The translations under genes were made by a program, and so were the position numbers. The notes beneath the pieces are model-generated. The model was not told where the DNA came from. It searched no databases and was given only the letters and a program-made list of their open reading frames with translations. A stretch of 64,000 nt of DNA from Chryseobacterium sp. MFBS3-17 (GTDB taxonomy: Bacteria > Bacteroidota > Bacteroidia > Flavobacteriales > Weeksellaceae): assembly GCF_020687745.1 (NCBI RefSeq), contig NZ_JAJEWK010000009.1:178215-242214 (forward strand). The letters are read 5' to 3'. This document shows positions 34,542 through 44,249 of the stretch, one piece after another. Positions within the stretch are counted from its first letter, which is position 1. The number at the start of each line of letters is the position of its first letter.

Positions 34542-35237
34542 TTAAATATTGTCAGATTCTCCGTTTTCCCGGTCGTTTTCGGCTTCCTGAAGCTGAATGA
34601 GGGTCTTGCCCAGTCTTCTGCTGATGATGCCGTACACCAGTCTGTAATATAGCCAGATCAGTGCAATGCTCAATAAAAGGGAAAGTGTGATTCCCAGCAG
34701 GAAACCCCACAGGGTAGAAGGTTCCAGTACCACCTGCTGTATAGACAGCTTGCGGAAGATGAAGAGCGTGAGGGCCATGGTGGAAATGACCAGCAATAAC
34801 AGGTTGCTCAGGATAAAATAATTCACCGTTTTGCGGTAATTGATGATTTGCAGGATGAATTTTCTGATGTTGGATTCCACGTGGATTTTCCGGTAGGTGG
34901 TGTAAAAACGGATGACAAAGAAGGCGGTAACACACAGACTCAGGATTTTCAGAATCATGTACAGCACAGAGAAATCATGCTCTACTTCCGGCGTTCGTTT
35001 CACGCCCAGCCGTTCTGTCACGGTCAGGAAATTGTCACTATTTTCGGGCAGTATGGTATAGAAAACCGTAAGCGCCAGGAAAAACAAAAACTCGGCTACG
35101 CTGATCCACAGAATATATTTTACATAATTCCGCGATTTGCGGTTCAGCATTTCCAGAATATCGGAATTGCCGTATTTCGCCTTAACGTTTTGCTCCTGCC
35201 ACGTTTTCTTAAACTGATCTAAATTAAATTCAGGCAT
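34542..35237 (-). CDS. Four-helix membrane protein, possible anti-sigma factor
   Basis: 231 residues. A soluble N-terminus of about 35 residues (MPEFNLDQFKKTWQEQNVKA) is followed by four membrane helices and a charged C-terminal tail (EAENDRENGESDNI). Its start overlaps the end of the ECF sigma-factor gene by 8 bases, so the two are translationally coupled. That arrangement is typical for an anti-sigma factor encoded after its sigma factor, but no zinc-binding anti-sigma motif (HxxxCxxC) is present. Assignment rests on context. Confidence 0.75.
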   Translation of the reverse strand: MPEFNLDQFKKTWQEQNVKAKYGNSDILEMLNRKSRNYVKYILWISVAEFLFFLALTVFYTILPENSDNFLTVTERLGVKRTPEVEHDFSVLYMILKILSLCVTAFFVIRFYTTYRKIHVESNIRKFILQIINYRKTVNYFILSNLLLLVISTMALTLFIFRKLSIQQVVLEPSTLWGFLLGITLSLLLSIALIWLYYRLVYGIISRRLGKTLIQLQEAENDRENGESDNI

Positions 35238-35757
35238 GTTTTTCCATTAGTTCTTTAAGTTTTTTCTTCAGACGGTTCATTTTCACACGAGCATTCACTT
35301 CTGAAATCCCCAGGTTTCCGGCAATTTCACGATAGGGCAGATCGTCCAGATACATCATCACGATGGCTCTTTCTACTTTTGGCAGCATCTTCACCACCTT
35401 GTATAACAGTGAAATTTGCTGTTGCTTTTCTTGGTTTTCTTCTTCAAAATCTTTATGGTGAAAGTCCAGAAGTTCATCGGTTTGCGGCGATTTGGTTTTC
35501 TTCCGGAACAGGGTGATGGCGGTATTCAGTGCTACACGGTACATCCAGGTAGAAATTTTGCTTTCACCTTTGAATGAGTCGTAACTGCGCCATAACTGTA
35601 ACACTATTTCCTGAACAAGATCTTCCTCGTCCTCCAGTGTATTGGTATAGAGCCGGGAAATTTTGATAATCAGACCCTGATTATCACTGATGAGTTTTGC
35701 AAATTCTTTTTCCCTGGAGATCAATGGATGATTTTTTTTCTGCACGAAGATACTCAT
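35230..35757 (-). CDS. ECF-type RNA polymerase sigma factor
   Basis: 175 residues from the ATG at 35757; an upstream ATG at 35775 is also possible. Region 2 contains LVQEIVLQLWRSYDSFKGESKISTWMYRVALN with the core-binding and -10 reading helices. Region 4 has LPKVERAIVMMYLDDLPYREIAGNLGISEVNARVKMNRLKKKL, the -35 reading helix-turn-helix. Two-gene unit with the overlapping membrane protein. The stress signal and regulon cannot be read from this window. Confidence 0.93.
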   Translation of the reverse strand: MSIFVQKKNHPLISREKEFAKLISDNQGLIIKISRLYTNTLEDEEDLVQEIVLQLWRSYDSFKGESKISTWMYRVALNTAITLFRKKTKSPQTDELLDFHHKDFEEENQEKQQQISLLYKVVKMLPKVERAIVMMYLDDLPYREIAGNLGISEVNARVKMNRLKKKLKELMEKHA

Positions 35758-35816
35758 ATATTCTAAAAAAATCATCAACTGCAGCCATCAGACTCCTATA
35801 TTTTCGGTACCCGGTG

Positions 35817-35848
35817 TTCACAGAACACAATGGTTTTCGCTATCTTTG
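35817..35848 (+). promoter_or_regulatory. RNase P RNA promoter
   Basis: TTC (35817-35819), a 21-base spacer and TATCTTTG (35841-35848). It places the transcript start at about 35853, exactly at the beginning of helix P1. Confidence 0.7.
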
Positions 35849-35852
35849 CCGT

Positions 35853-36162
35853 CCACAAGAAAAACGGCCTGTTGATTTCCGCATCAGCGGAGGTAGGAAA
35901 GTCCGGACACCACAGGGCAGCAAAGCGGGTAACGCCCGCCGGTCGTGAGATCAGGACCAGTGCAACAGAAAGAATGTATATTAATTTATAGTGAAATCAG
36001 GTAAACTCTTTGCGGTGCAATGTTAAGTATATCATCAGTTAAGGGCGGCCCGCCCGTTGATGAGGGGTAAACAGCTAAAGCGGTGCAGCAATGTAACGCG
36101 CAGATAAATAACAGGCTCGTGCTTCGGCACAGACAGAATCCGGCTTATAGTTTTTCTTGTGG
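35853..36162 (+). ncRNA. rnpB: RNase P RNA (type A)
   Basis: About 310 nt. The 5' end CCACAAGAAAAAC (35853-35865) pairs perfectly over 13 bp with GTTTTTCTTGTGG (36150-36162), forming P1. Conserved core blocks are present: GAGGTAGGAAAGTCCGGAC and CACAGGGCAG near the 5' end, GGTAAAC in the middle of the molecule, and ACAGAATCCGGCTTATAG near the 3' end (the pairing partner of the 5' core in P4). It is the catalytic RNA that matures tRNA 5' ends. T-rich sequence follows. Confidence 0.95.
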
Positions 36163-36195
36163 TTTTCATAAGGTTTTCATACCTTTAAACAAAAA

Positions 36196-37299
36196 ATGAA
36201 ATTAAAATCTATTTTCTTTTCGGTTTTTGCAATCGCTGCCGCTCAGACAGTGTCTGCACAAACAAGTATTTTAGTTCTTAATTCGTCCACCGATGTGGTG
36301 TACAAATTAAATGCAACAGACGGAACCATCATCGATCCTGCTTTCATTACTTTGCCCTCCGGAACCCCCAAGGGGATTACACAGGTTGATGATAAAATCT
36401 GGATTGCAGATCAGGTGAATGATGACATTTACATTTATAATCTGGACGGAACGCCGCACAGTACGCTGGACGGAACCGTGGTCAATCTCGATAATATCCG
36501 CGGACTGAATGTGGTTAATAATGAAGTGTGGGTCACCAATGCAGGTGGCGGAAACGGCGCTACGGCCAATTCCATCCGCAGATTTACCAAAGCCGGTGTT
36601 CCCATCGGTACGTATCCTACCGTAAGTTCTCCATTTGATGTGCTCGATAACGGCACGGCTGCTTTTGTTTCTTCCTTTACTGCTTCAGGCGGTATAGAAA
36701 TTCTGGGTTACGACGGTGTGGTGCAGGGAAATCTTTTTGCGACGCCTACCCTCGCCAATGTAGAGCAGATGATCTTTAATGCAGCCAATAATCTGGTAGT
36801 TGTGACCTTCAGCAACCATTCCAGCGGCAACAATCGCGGAATTTATGAATTGTCGCCTACCACAGGTGCGATATTGAATTACTGGCCAAGTACCGGAACC
36901 TCCGGAAACAGCGGTGTTGTCCAGCTTGGAAACGGAAATTATCTGTATTCCAATAATGCCATGCATTTGCTGGATCCTGTTACGGGAACTTCTACCCTGA
37001 TAGAGAGCGGTACCTTCCAGTATTTCACCAAAATTACCGACAATTCCATGTCTACCGCAGAAACCATAAAGGTTGATTTTGAAATGTATCCGAATCCGGT
37101 AACGGAAACGTTGTTTGTGAAAGCCACAGAAAAAATCACAGAATTCCGCATTTTTTCTCCGGAAGGAAGGCTGGTACTGACTCAGCAGCCGAGAAGTGAG
37201 CGCTTTTCTGTAGATGTTGCGGATCTGGCATCCGGAGTGTATTATCTGCAAATGTCTTCAGATAAAGGAATGTCTACCAAGAAATTCCTTAAGAAATAA
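36196..37299 (+). CDS. Secreted T9SS type A sorting domain protein, beta-propeller-like
   Basis: 367 residues. Signal peptide ends TVSAQ. The central part has repeated short units such as YKLNATDGTIID, KIWIADQVNDDIYIYNLDG and VWVTNAGGG spaced like the blades of an NHL/YncE-type propeller. The last 75 residues are a Por secretion domain (FEMYPNPVTETLFVKA, FRIFSPEGRLVLTQQ, LASGVYYLQM, STKKFLKK). Exported by the type IX system; substrate or partner unknown. A TACCTTTA box at 36180-36187 may be its -7 element. Confidence 0.9.
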   Translation: MKLKSIFFSVFAIAAAQTVSAQTSILVLNSSTDVVYKLNATDGTIIDPAFITLPSGTPKGITQVDDKIWIADQVNDDIYIYNLDGTPHSTLDGTVVNLDNIRGLNVVNNEVWVTNAGGGNGATANSIRRFTKAGVPIGTYPTVSSPFDVLDNGTAAFVSSFTASGGIEILGYDGVVQGNLFATPTLANVEQMIFNAANNLVVVTFSNHSSGNNRGIYELSPTTGAILNYWPSTGTSGNSGVVQLGNGNYLYSNNAMHLLDPVTGTSTLIESGTFQYFTKITDNSMSTAETIKVDFEMYPNPVTETLFVKATEKITEFRIFSPEGRLVLTQQPRSERFSVDVADLASGVYYLQMSSDKGMSTKKFLKK

Positions 37300-37319
37300 A
37301 AGCAGAATAGTTCTGAAGA

Positions 37320-37350
37320 GAAGGACGGGTCACAAGATCCGTCCTTCTTT
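37320..37350 (+). terminator. Terminator of the T9SS propeller gene
   Basis: AAGGACGG (37321-37328) pairs with CCGTCCTT (37339-37346), followed by CTTTG. Confidence 0.75.
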
Positions 37351-37367
37351 GTCGTCATATTAGAAGG

Positions 37368-38237
37368 CTATTCCTTTTCCAGCGTTTGCTTTGCGGTCTG
37401 TAAATCTTTTCGGTCTTCAGCAGACAATACCGGAAATTTTAAATCCATCTCTTCCAGAGCATCTATAATAATCTGGATGGCGGCTACCCGGGCAAACCAT
37501 TTGTCATCTGCAGGAACCACGAACCAGGGCGCATTCTTGTCATGCGTTTCGTTAATGGCCTCTTCGTATGCTTTCATATATTCCTTCCACAGTGCGCGCT
37601 CCGGTAAATCGCCCATGGAAAATTTCCAGTTTTTCTCCTGCTCATCTATCCGGTCTATCAACCGCTTTTTTTGTTCTTTTTTAGATACATTGAGAAAGAT
37701 TTTAATAATTTTCGTGCCGTTGGATGCCAGATGTTTTTCAAAATTGCGGATGCTTTCATACCGGTTTTCCCAGAACTTTTTGTTAAACTGTTTCGGAGAG
37801 TCCCATACTTTTTCTTTCAGATTGTATTCCGGATGCACTTTGCACACCAGCACACTCTCATAATGGCTCCTGTTAAAAATGCCGATCATTCCCTTTGCCG
37901 GAAGCGCCATATAGTGCCGCCACAGAAAATCATGCGAATATTCCTTGGTACTGGGGGTTTTGAAACTGGTCACATGGCAGCCCTGCGGATTTACCCCGCC
38001 GAAGACATGCTCAATCAGTGAGTCTTTTCCCGCCGCATCCATTGCCTGAAGTACAATGAGTAAGGATTGGCTGCCGTCTGCATAAAGTTTTTCCTGTAAC
38101 TCCCGAAGTTTTGCTTTTTCGTACTGCAGCAGGCGCACTCCATCATCTTTGGTGAGTTTTCCCTTGTACTCGGTACTGAAATCCTTCAGTGAAAATTTTC
38201 CCTTGACCATGAAGTTATCGCTAAAATCCAAATCCAT
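37368..38237 (-). CDS. Polyphosphate kinase 2 family protein
   Basis: 289 residues. PPK2 Walker A QAMDAAGKDS, Walker B region IGIFNRSHYESVLV and the lid module with EQEKNWKFSMGDLPER. The protein lacks the long N-terminal extension of class I and is of the size of the class III enzymes that phosphorylate both AMP and ADP. It transfers phosphate between polyphosphate and nucleotides in the cytoplasm. Monocistronic, convergent with the T9SS gene. Confidence 0.93.
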   Translation of the reverse strand: MDLDFSDNFMVKGKFSLKDFSTEYKGKLTKDDGVRLLQYEKAKLRELQEKLYADGSQSLLIVLQAMDAAGKDSLIEHVFGGVNPQGCHVTSFKTPSTKEYSHDFLWRHYMALPAKGMIGIFNRSHYESVLVCKVHPEYNLKEKVWDSPKQFNKKFWENRYESIRNFEKHLASNGTKIIKIFLNVSKKEQKKRLIDRIDEQEKNWKFSMGDLPERALWKEYMKAYEEAINETHDKNAPWFVVPADDKWFARVAAIQIIIDALEEMDLKFPVLSAEDRKDLQTAKQTLEKE

Positions 38238-38259
38238 ACCTGTTGTTTAAATGATGAAC

Positions 38260-38292
38260 AAAAAATAACCGTTTCAAATGAATGAAACGGTT
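38260..38292 (-). terminator. Terminator of the DUF1573 gene
   Basis: AACCGTTTC (38267-38275) pairs with GAAACGGTT (38284-38292). On the minus strand it is followed by ATTTTTTG. Confidence 0.8.
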
Positions 38293-38324
38293 AAATATAA
38301 TAATTTCTGACAGAAAAACCGGCA

Positions 38325-38900
38325 TTATCCCAGTGTTTTCAGTTCTGTGTTCAGCGCTTTCAGATCCTTGTTCAGTGTTTTCAGATTCTTTTTCAGTGCT
38401 TTCAGCTGAGTTTTATCTTTGCTTTCAGCAGCGGCCTGAATCTGGGTTTCCACCTTAGAGATTTCTTCTGCCTTAGCGTCTATTTCAATTTTTTTTTTTT
38501 CAGCGGCCGTAAGCGGTTTAGGATCGGGTGCATTTTGATCTACGTGTACTTTAATGTGTACAACAGATCTCTGATTTTCCGGGTCGTTAGAAAATACTTC
38601 AATCAGTTTGGTAGTCACAGGACCCACAATATTGGTATTGTAGTGTACTTTGATTTCACCTGTTTTGCCGGGCAGAATAGGATCTTTCGTCCAGTCCGGT
38701 GTAGTGCAGCCGCAACTTGGTCTCACATTAGAGATAATCAAAGGCTTGTCTCCTGTGTTTTTTACGATGAATTTTCTGTTTCCGTCTGAGCCCGGTTTTA
38801 CTTTTCCATAATCCAGTACGGTTTGGTCAAAACTGATGGATTGTGCTGACGCCAGAAAAAACGTACCTACTACTGCAAAACCTGCTAATAACTTTTTCAT
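38325..38900 (-). CDS. DUF1573 domain protein, exported
   Basis: 191 residues. Signal peptide ends LASAQ. DUF1573 (an ASH/MSP-like immunoglobulin fold) spans about residues 20-125: FDYGKVKPGSDGNRKF-like opening and NVRPSCGCTTPDW with the conserved Cys pair. The C-terminal 55 residues are a Lys/Leu heptad coiled coil (LKALKKNLKTLNKDLKALN). Located in the periplasm or at the outer membrane; function unknown. Single gene with its own terminator. Confidence 0.92.
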   Translation of the reverse strand: MKKLLAGFAVVGTFFLASAQSISFDQTVLDYGKVKPGSDGNRKFIVKNTGDKPLIISNVRPSCGCTTPDWTKDPILPGKTGEIKVHYNTNIVGPVTTKLIEVFSNDPENQRSVVHIKVHVDQNAPDPKPLTAAEKKKIEIDAKAEEISKVETQIQAAAESKDKTQLKALKKNLKTLNKDLKALNTELKTLG

Positions 38901-39029
38901 ATTCTTTAACTTTTTAATATGTTTTTTGGATTTAAATTGACAAGCAAAGTTAAAAATAATTTTAAATATTCATAATAAATTTTTCTTTTGCCTATTTTTG
39001 CACCTGTTACAAGGACAAAGAAAGAATAT

Positions 39030-41645
39030 ATGCAGATTTCAGAAAAATACAATCCACAGGATTCCGAACAAAAATGGTACAGTTACTGGATGGAAAATCG
39101 ATATTTCCATTCTGAGCCGAATGAGAAGCCGCCCTACACGGTAGTCATTCCGCCACCCAATGTCACCGGAATTCTGCATATGGGTCATATGCTGAACAAC
39201 ACCATACAGGATGTGCTGGTGCGCCGCGCACGGATGCAGGGATTCAACGCCTGCTGGGTACCCGGTACAGACCATGCGTCCATTGCTACAGAAGCAAAGG
39301 TGGTGGCCAGGCTGAAATCTGAAGGGATTAACAAATCAGAAATCTCCCGCGATGAGTTTCTGAAACATGCCTGGGACTGGACCCATCAGTATGGCGGAAC
39401 CATTCTGGAGCAGCTCAAAAAACTGGGATGCTCCTGTGACTGGGACCGTACGCGCTTCACCATGGAGCCCAAGCTGTCTCAGCAGGTAATCAAGTCTTTT
39501 GTAGATTTATATCGTAAAGGCTTTATTTACAGAGGATACCGTATGGTAAACTGGGATCCTGAAGCCCGGACCAATATTTCTGATGAAGAAGTGATCTTCA
39601 AGGAACAAAATGGAAAACTCTATTACCTGAAGTATAAAATTGAAGGTGAAGAATCTTATATTTCTGTTGCTACTACGCGACCTGAAACTATTTTTGGGGA
39701 TACTGCCGTGTGCATCAATCCGCAGGATGAACGATACAGCCATCTGAGAGGCAAAAAGGTGATTGTACCTTTGGTAAACCGTGCCATTCCGGTAATTGAG
39801 GATGATTATGTGGACATCGAATTCGGAACCGGAGCCCTGAAAATTACCCCGGCGCATGACCTGAATGATTATGAACTGGGCCAGAAGTACCAGCTGGAGA
39901 TCATTGATGCGCTGGATGATGAGGCACGCCTGAACGAACACGGCATGCACTATGCAGGTATGGATCGTTTTGACGTCCGCAAGAAAATCGCCCGCGAACT
40001 GGATGAGCTGGGACTGCTGCTGAAAGCAGAAGATTATGTGAACAAAGTGGGAACATCAGAACGTACCGGTGCGGTGATAGAACCGAAGATTTCGGTACAA
40101 TGGTTCCTGAAGATGTCAGAAATCGGAAAGCCTGCTCTGGATGTGGTGATGAATGATGAGGTGAAATTTTATCCCGAAAAGTTCAAGAATACCTATAAAC
40201 ACTGGATGGAAAACATCCGCGACTGGAATATTTCCCGCCAGTTGTGGTGGGGACAGCAGATTCCGGCCTATTATTTCGGTGAGGGTGCCCATGATTTCGT
40301 GGTGGCAGAAACGCCAGAAGAAGCCCTGATACTGGCACGTGAGAAAACCGGCAATGACACACTTACCGCAGATTCCCTGAAACAGGACGAGGATGCACTC
40401 GATACCTGGTTCTCTTCCTGGCTCTGGCCCATGTCTGTGTTCGATGGTTTGCTGGATCCTAAAAATAAAGACATCAGCTATTATTATCCCACCTCAGACC
40501 TTGTTACGGGTCCGGATATTATTTTCTTCTGGGTGGCCAGAATGATCATGGCCGGTCTGGAGTACCGTGGTGAGGTGCCGTTTAAAAATGTGTATTTTAC
40601 CGGAATCGTACGGGACAGACAAAGACGTAAAATGTCCAAATCACTGGGCAATTCACCGGATCCTGTGGAACTGATGGATCAGTATGGTGCAGACGGAGTC
40701 CGGGTCGGAATTTTACTCAGTTCGGCTGCCGGAAACGACTTGCTGTTTGATGAAGACCTGATGCTGCAGGGCCGTAATTTCATGACCAAGATTTGGAGTG
40801 CATTCCGGCTGATCAATATGTGGAATCATGAAGACAAACCTGCCGGCACTACCGAACAGGAGGCGATCATCTGGTTTGAACATAAACTGAATAAAACCAT
40901 TGCGGAAATTAATGAACAGTTTGAAAAATTCAGAATTTCTGATGCCCTTCATCTTGTATACAAACTCATCTGGGACGATTTCTGCGCCTGGTATCTGGAA
41001 GCCATCAAACCGAATTATGGGGAGGCTGTATCCAAAGAAGTATATGTCAAAACTATTGAGTTTTTCGAAGAGCTGATGAAACTGCTGCACCCGTTCATGC
41101 CATTCCTTACCGAGGAGGTATGGCAGACGATTTCAGAACGCTCATCAGACGAGGCCCTGATCATTGCTCAGCAGAAACAGGCAGAGGCATATGATGAAGA
41201 AATCATTAAAAACTTTGAAACGGCTACGGAAATGATCTCAGGAATCAGGAATTACCGTCAGACCAAAGGGATTTCGCCTAAAGAAACCGTTGAAATTTTC
41301 ACCGGTGCGCAATCCTTTGCCTGTGAGTCAGTCATCCGCAAACTGGCCAATGTTTCTGACATACATTTTGGCAGCAAGACCGATAAACCCAGCTTTACCT
41401 TTTTGGTGGGTGCTACAGAACTCTCTGTGCCGCTGAGCGAACATCTGGATCTGGCAGAAGAAAAAGCCAAAACCGAGGAAGAACTTAAATACCTGAAAGG
41501 CTTCCTGGTTTCGGTGGATAAAAAGCTGGGCAACGAGAAATTCGTAGCCAATGCCAAGCCGGAAGTGGTGGAAACAGAGCGCAAAAAGCAGAAAGATGCT
41601 CTGGATAAAATTGCCATTCTGGAAGAGAAATTAAAAAGTTTGTAA
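39030..41645 (+). CDS. valS: Valyl-tRNA synthetase
   Basis: 871 residues from the ATG at 39030. An upstream in-frame TTG overlaps the -7 box TATTTTTG (38993-39000) and is rejected. Class I signatures: HIGH as HMGHM in [21 protein letters not shown] in [18 protein letters not shown]. The editing domain ([19 protein letters not shown]) and the C-terminal coiled coil (residues 805-871) are complete. It charges tRNA-Val and clears mischarged Thr. Confidence 0.97.
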   Translation: MQISEKYNPQDSEQKWYSYWMENRYFHSEPNEKPPYTVVIPPPNVTGILHMGHMLNNTIQDVLVRRARMQGFNACWVPGTDHASIATEAKVVARLKSEGINKSEISRDEFLKHAWDWTHQYGGTILEQLKKLGCSCDWDRTRFTMEPKLSQQVIKSFVDLYRKGFIYRGYRMVNWDPEARTNISDEEVIFKEQNGKLYYLKYKIEGEESYISVATTRPETIFGDTAVCINPQDERYSHLRGKKVIVPLVNRAIPVIEDDYVDIEFGTGALKITPAHDLNDYELGQKYQLEIIDALDDEARLNEHGMHYAGMDRFDVRKKIARELDELGLLLKAEDYVNKVGTSERTGAVIEPKISVQWFLKMSEIGKPALDVVMNDEVKFYPEKFKNTYKHWMENIRDWNISRQLWWGQQIPAYYFGEGAHDFVVAETPEEALILAREKTGNDTLTADSLKQDEDALDTWFSSWLWPMSVFDGLLDPKNKDISYYYPTSDLVTGPDIIFFWVARMIMAGLEYRGEVPFKNVYFTGIVRDRQRRKMSKSLGNSPDPVELMDQYGADGVRVGILLSSAAGNDLLFDEDLMLQGRNFMTKIWSAFRLINMWNHEDKPAGTTEQEAIIWFEHKLNKTIAEINEQFEKFRISDALHLVYKLIWDDFCAWYLEAIKPNYGEAVSKEVYVKTIEFFEELMKLLHPFMPFLTEEVWQTISERSSDEALIIAQQKQAEAYDEEIIKNFETATEMISGIRNYRQTKGISPKETVEIFTGAQSFACESVIRKLANVSDIHFGSKTDKPSFTFLVGATELSVPLSEHLDLAEEKAKTEEELKYLKGFLVSVDKKLGNEKFVANAKPEVVETERKKQKDALDKIAILEEKLKSL

Positions 41646-41666
41646 CCCGAAACGGTTCAGGATATA

Positions 41667-41697
41667 AAGACTTCGGAATCATTCCGGAGTCTTTTTT
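41667..41697 (+). terminator. valS terminator
   Basis: AAGACTTCGGAA (41667-41678) pairs with TTCCGGAGTCTT (41682-41693), followed by TTTT. Confidence 0.9.
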
Positions 41698-41769
41698 GTG
41701 CATAGAATCTGCAGAGTGCCATTGCTTTCAACCCATTTTTCTATTATCTTTACTTCTTTATTTAATCCC

Positions 41770-42408
41770 ATGAAGCATCTGGAAAACATCCATAAACTCT
41801 TTTCTAAAAATTTTGTTCAGCATCCTCTTATCGAAACTTTTGATGCCGGAAAATTATACCTCTCCACTGGGCGGCTTGTAGCATGTGATCCGCTGATTAC
41901 CAATGATATGCTTCCTTTTGAGGTGGTATTTCCTAAAGGTCGTTTTCCGGTACTGGTGCACAGGGAAAAGGGGAGCAATTGTGTGGCATATGCAGAGGTA
42001 ATCTTCAGTGAACAGCCGGTAGCGTCCTGGCAGCTTGCCACCACAAAAGGACAGCATATTGCTGATCTGAAGGGAGAAGAAATCTTCGGATATCCGGTAG
42101 AAAGCGGCATGGGTTGTCTGATGGATGCCGAAACCCAGGAAGACCTGAGCCGGCTGGAACAGCGTTTGTTTCAAAGAAAAGGTGCAGATTTCATGGGCAT
42201 TTACGAAGAATTTTTCCATGAGCATTTTTTTGACGAAAACGGAGCCATAGATCAGTTTGCGTTCCTGAAACCGGACGAGCATAAAGCCGGAAATATCTTT
42301 GCCTTCGAAACCGGCTATGGCGAAGGTTTTTACGCCAGTTATATTGGTTTTGCAAAGGGAGGTAGACCCGTAAAACTAATCACCGAATTCATAGAAATCC
42401 TGGAGTAG
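41770..42408 (+). CDS. DUF4241 domain protein
   Basis: 212 residues from the ATG at 41770; a box TATCTTTA (41743-41750) just upstream supports this start. Soluble, no signal peptide. It matches the general pattern of DUF4241: LYLSTGRLVACDPL near the start, FPVLVHREKGSN, an ESGMGCLMDAE segment, and GEGFYASYIGFAKGGRPVKL at the end. Function unknown; DUF4241 occurs among possible immunity or toxin-neighbour proteins but nothing here supports that. No membrane helix. Confidence 0.8.
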   Translation: MKHLENIHKLFSKNFVQHPLIETFDAGKLYLSTGRLVACDPLITNDMLPFEVVFPKGRFPVLVHREKGSNCVAYAEVIFSEQPVASWQLATTKGQHIADLKGEEIFGYPVESGMGCLMDAETQEDLSRLEQRLFQRKGADFMGIYEEFFHEHFFDENGAIDQFAFLKPDEHKAGNIFAFETGYGEGFYASYIGFAKGGRPVKLITEFIEILE

Positions 42409-42456
42409 TTTGGCGTTACACTTGCAGCTATTTGTAAAATTAATTCAGAAGACCAC

Positions 42457-43347
42457 ATGAAACTAAGTTCCGTACAGCCCAAAATAATTGTAGTAGGAAG
42501 CACATCCATAGACCGGGTGCTGCTCACAGCGAAACATCCGCAACCCAATGAAACCGTTATGGCCATTCGTGCCGACAGTTTTTTCGGAGGAAAAGGTGCC
42601 AATCAGGCCGTAGCCACAGCACGTCTGGGGGCCAGTGTCTATTTTATAGGAAGCGTAGGCATGGATCCGCTGGGCCAGCAGGTGTTGCGCAATATGGTAG
42701 ACGAGGGCGTGAATGTAGGTTATGTCTATGAAGCCGAAGACGCCGCCACCGGTTCTGCATATGTGACCTCTGTGGATGGTGAAAATACCATTGTGGTGGT
42801 TCCCGGAGCCAATTTCTGCCTGAAACCGGAACATGTTGCACTGGCTGAAAAATATTTTGAAACAGCAGATCTGATTCTTATTCAGCTTGAAATTCCTATG
42901 GAAACGGTGGAGTACACCGTGCAGTTGGCTTCAAAATATGGCAAAAAAGTCATGATTTACGCGGCGCCAGCCATGCCCCTGAGCACAGCAGTGCTGGAAA
43001 ATACCGCTTTTATAGTGGCCAAAAGCAGTGAGCTGACCACGATTTTCGGGGAGGAGAATGCCGAAGATGTCCTCCGCAATTACCCGAATAAGGTTTTTGT
43101 ACGGGACAACAGTAATTCTACGACCTGGTATAATGGCACCGAGATGAAATATAAACGCAATGACCATGAGGACAAACAGTTCAGAATCGGAATGGGAGAT
43201 GCATTTACCAGCGGTTTTGCCATTGCATATTGTCATCAGAATCCCATCAGTACGTGTGTGAAGTTTGGCAATGATGTATCCCTGAAAGTAGCCCGTAAGA
43301 AAGGTTCACAGGCCGGTCTGCCCACGTTGACGGAATTAGGATTGTGA
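42457..43347 (+). CDS. Ribokinase-like PfkB family carbohydrate kinase
   Basis: 296 residues. The PfkB signature 1 region FFGGKGANQAVATARLGA is canonical. Signature 2, normally DTxGAGDxF, reads RIGMGDAFTSGFA: the catalytic Asp is kept but the DT and the middle Ala are changed. The sugar-binding GSTSIDRVL region resembles ribokinase. It phosphorylates ribose or a similar sugar with ATP. Its stop overlaps a possible GTG start of the next gene (TGTGA), so the two are probably co-transcribed. Confidence 0.88.
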   Translation: MKLSSVQPKIIVVGSTSIDRVLLTAKHPQPNETVMAIRADSFFGGKGANQAVATARLGASVYFIGSVGMDPLGQQVLRNMVDEGVNVGYVYEAEDAATGSAYVTSVDGENTIVVVPGANFCLKPEHVALAEKYFETADLILIQLEIPMETVEYTVQLASKYGKKVMIYAAPAMPLSTAVLENTAFIVAKSSELTTIFGEENAEDVLRNYPNKVFVRDNSNSTTWYNGTEMKYKRNDHEDKQFRIGMGDAFTSGFAIAYCHQNPISTCVKFGNDVSLKVARKKGSQAGLPTLTELGL

Positions 43348-43373
43348 TAAAATTTCTCACTGTGCAGCATCAG

Positions 43374-44216
43374 ATGAAATCACTGAAACTCATCACAGAT
43401 GATGGCTTCAGCGTTGCAGCAACGCTTTTTGAACCAGAGGTTTCCTGTCAGAAATTTCTGCTCATCAATTCGGCTACAGGAGTCCGGCAGCATGTATATT
43501 ATGCCTTTGCCCGTTATTTTGCAGAGCAAGGCTTCACGGTGCTCACTTATGATTACCGTGGAGTAGGGTTGTCAAAGCCTGATACGCTGAAAGGATTTAA
43601 AGCGAATATGCGGCAGTGGGGTACGCTGGATTTTAAAGCGGCTACCACCTTTATGCAAAAACATTATGAACAATACAGTTGTTTTGCAATAGGTCATTCG
43701 GTAGGCGGACTGATCATGGGGATGAATCCTGATGCCGTTCAGTTCCGGCGACTGGTTTTCTTTGGGGCACAAAAAGCGTACGCCGCCCATCTGAATTTTA
43801 AGATTATGATGTTGGGTTTTATGGGATTCGGAGTTCTGCAGCCGGTACTTTCCGGACTGGCCGGTTATTTTCCTGCCCATTGGTTTGGTCTGGGAGAAAG
43901 CCTTCCTGCCGGCGCAGGTCGTGACTGGCGTACCCTCATTGTACATCCGCAATCTACGAACAAATTATTGCATAAACTTCCGGAACACTATTCAGCGCTG
44001 CTCACACAGGAAGTACTGGTAATCCGTGCCGAAGATGATTCCTGGCTTACCGCAAAAGCAGTACGCAGAATGATGGAAGAAACTTTCCCGCGGATGAAAC
44101 CGGAATACAGACTCCTGAAACCTGAAGACAGCCCACAGAATCAGATTGGCCATATAAACTTTTTCAGAAGTTTTAACCAGAATCTGTGGCAACAGGTATT
44201 GGATTATTGTTCCTGA
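43374..44216 (+). CDS. Alpha/beta hydrolase family protein
   Basis: 280 residues from the ATG at 43374 (an in-frame GTG at 43344 that overlaps the previous stop is an alternative). Nucleophile elbow GHSVGG, DYRGVGLS oxyanion-region motif, likely acid Asp in IRAEDDSW and catalytic His in QIGHINFF complete the triad. No signal peptide; cytoplasmic esterase or lipase-like enzyme with unknown substrate. A hydrophobic segment FKIMMLGFMGFGVLQPVL may form a cap. Confidence 0.88.
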   Translation: MKSLKLITDDGFSVAATLFEPEVSCQKFLLINSATGVRQHVYYAFARYFAEQGFTVLTYDYRGVGLSKPDTLKGFKANMRQWGTLDFKAATTFMQKHYEQYSCFAIGHSVGGLIMGMNPDAVQFRRLVFFGAQKAYAAHLNFKIMMLGFMGFGVLQPVLSGLAGYFPAHWFGLGESLPAGAGRDWRTLIVHPQSTNKLLHKLPEHYSALLTQEVLVIRAEDDSWLTAKAVRRMMEETFPRMKPEYRLLKPEDSPQNQIGHINFFRSFNQNLWQQVLDYCS

Positions 44217-44249
44217 TTCAGCACAAATGATACCGTTTAGAAATAAAAT

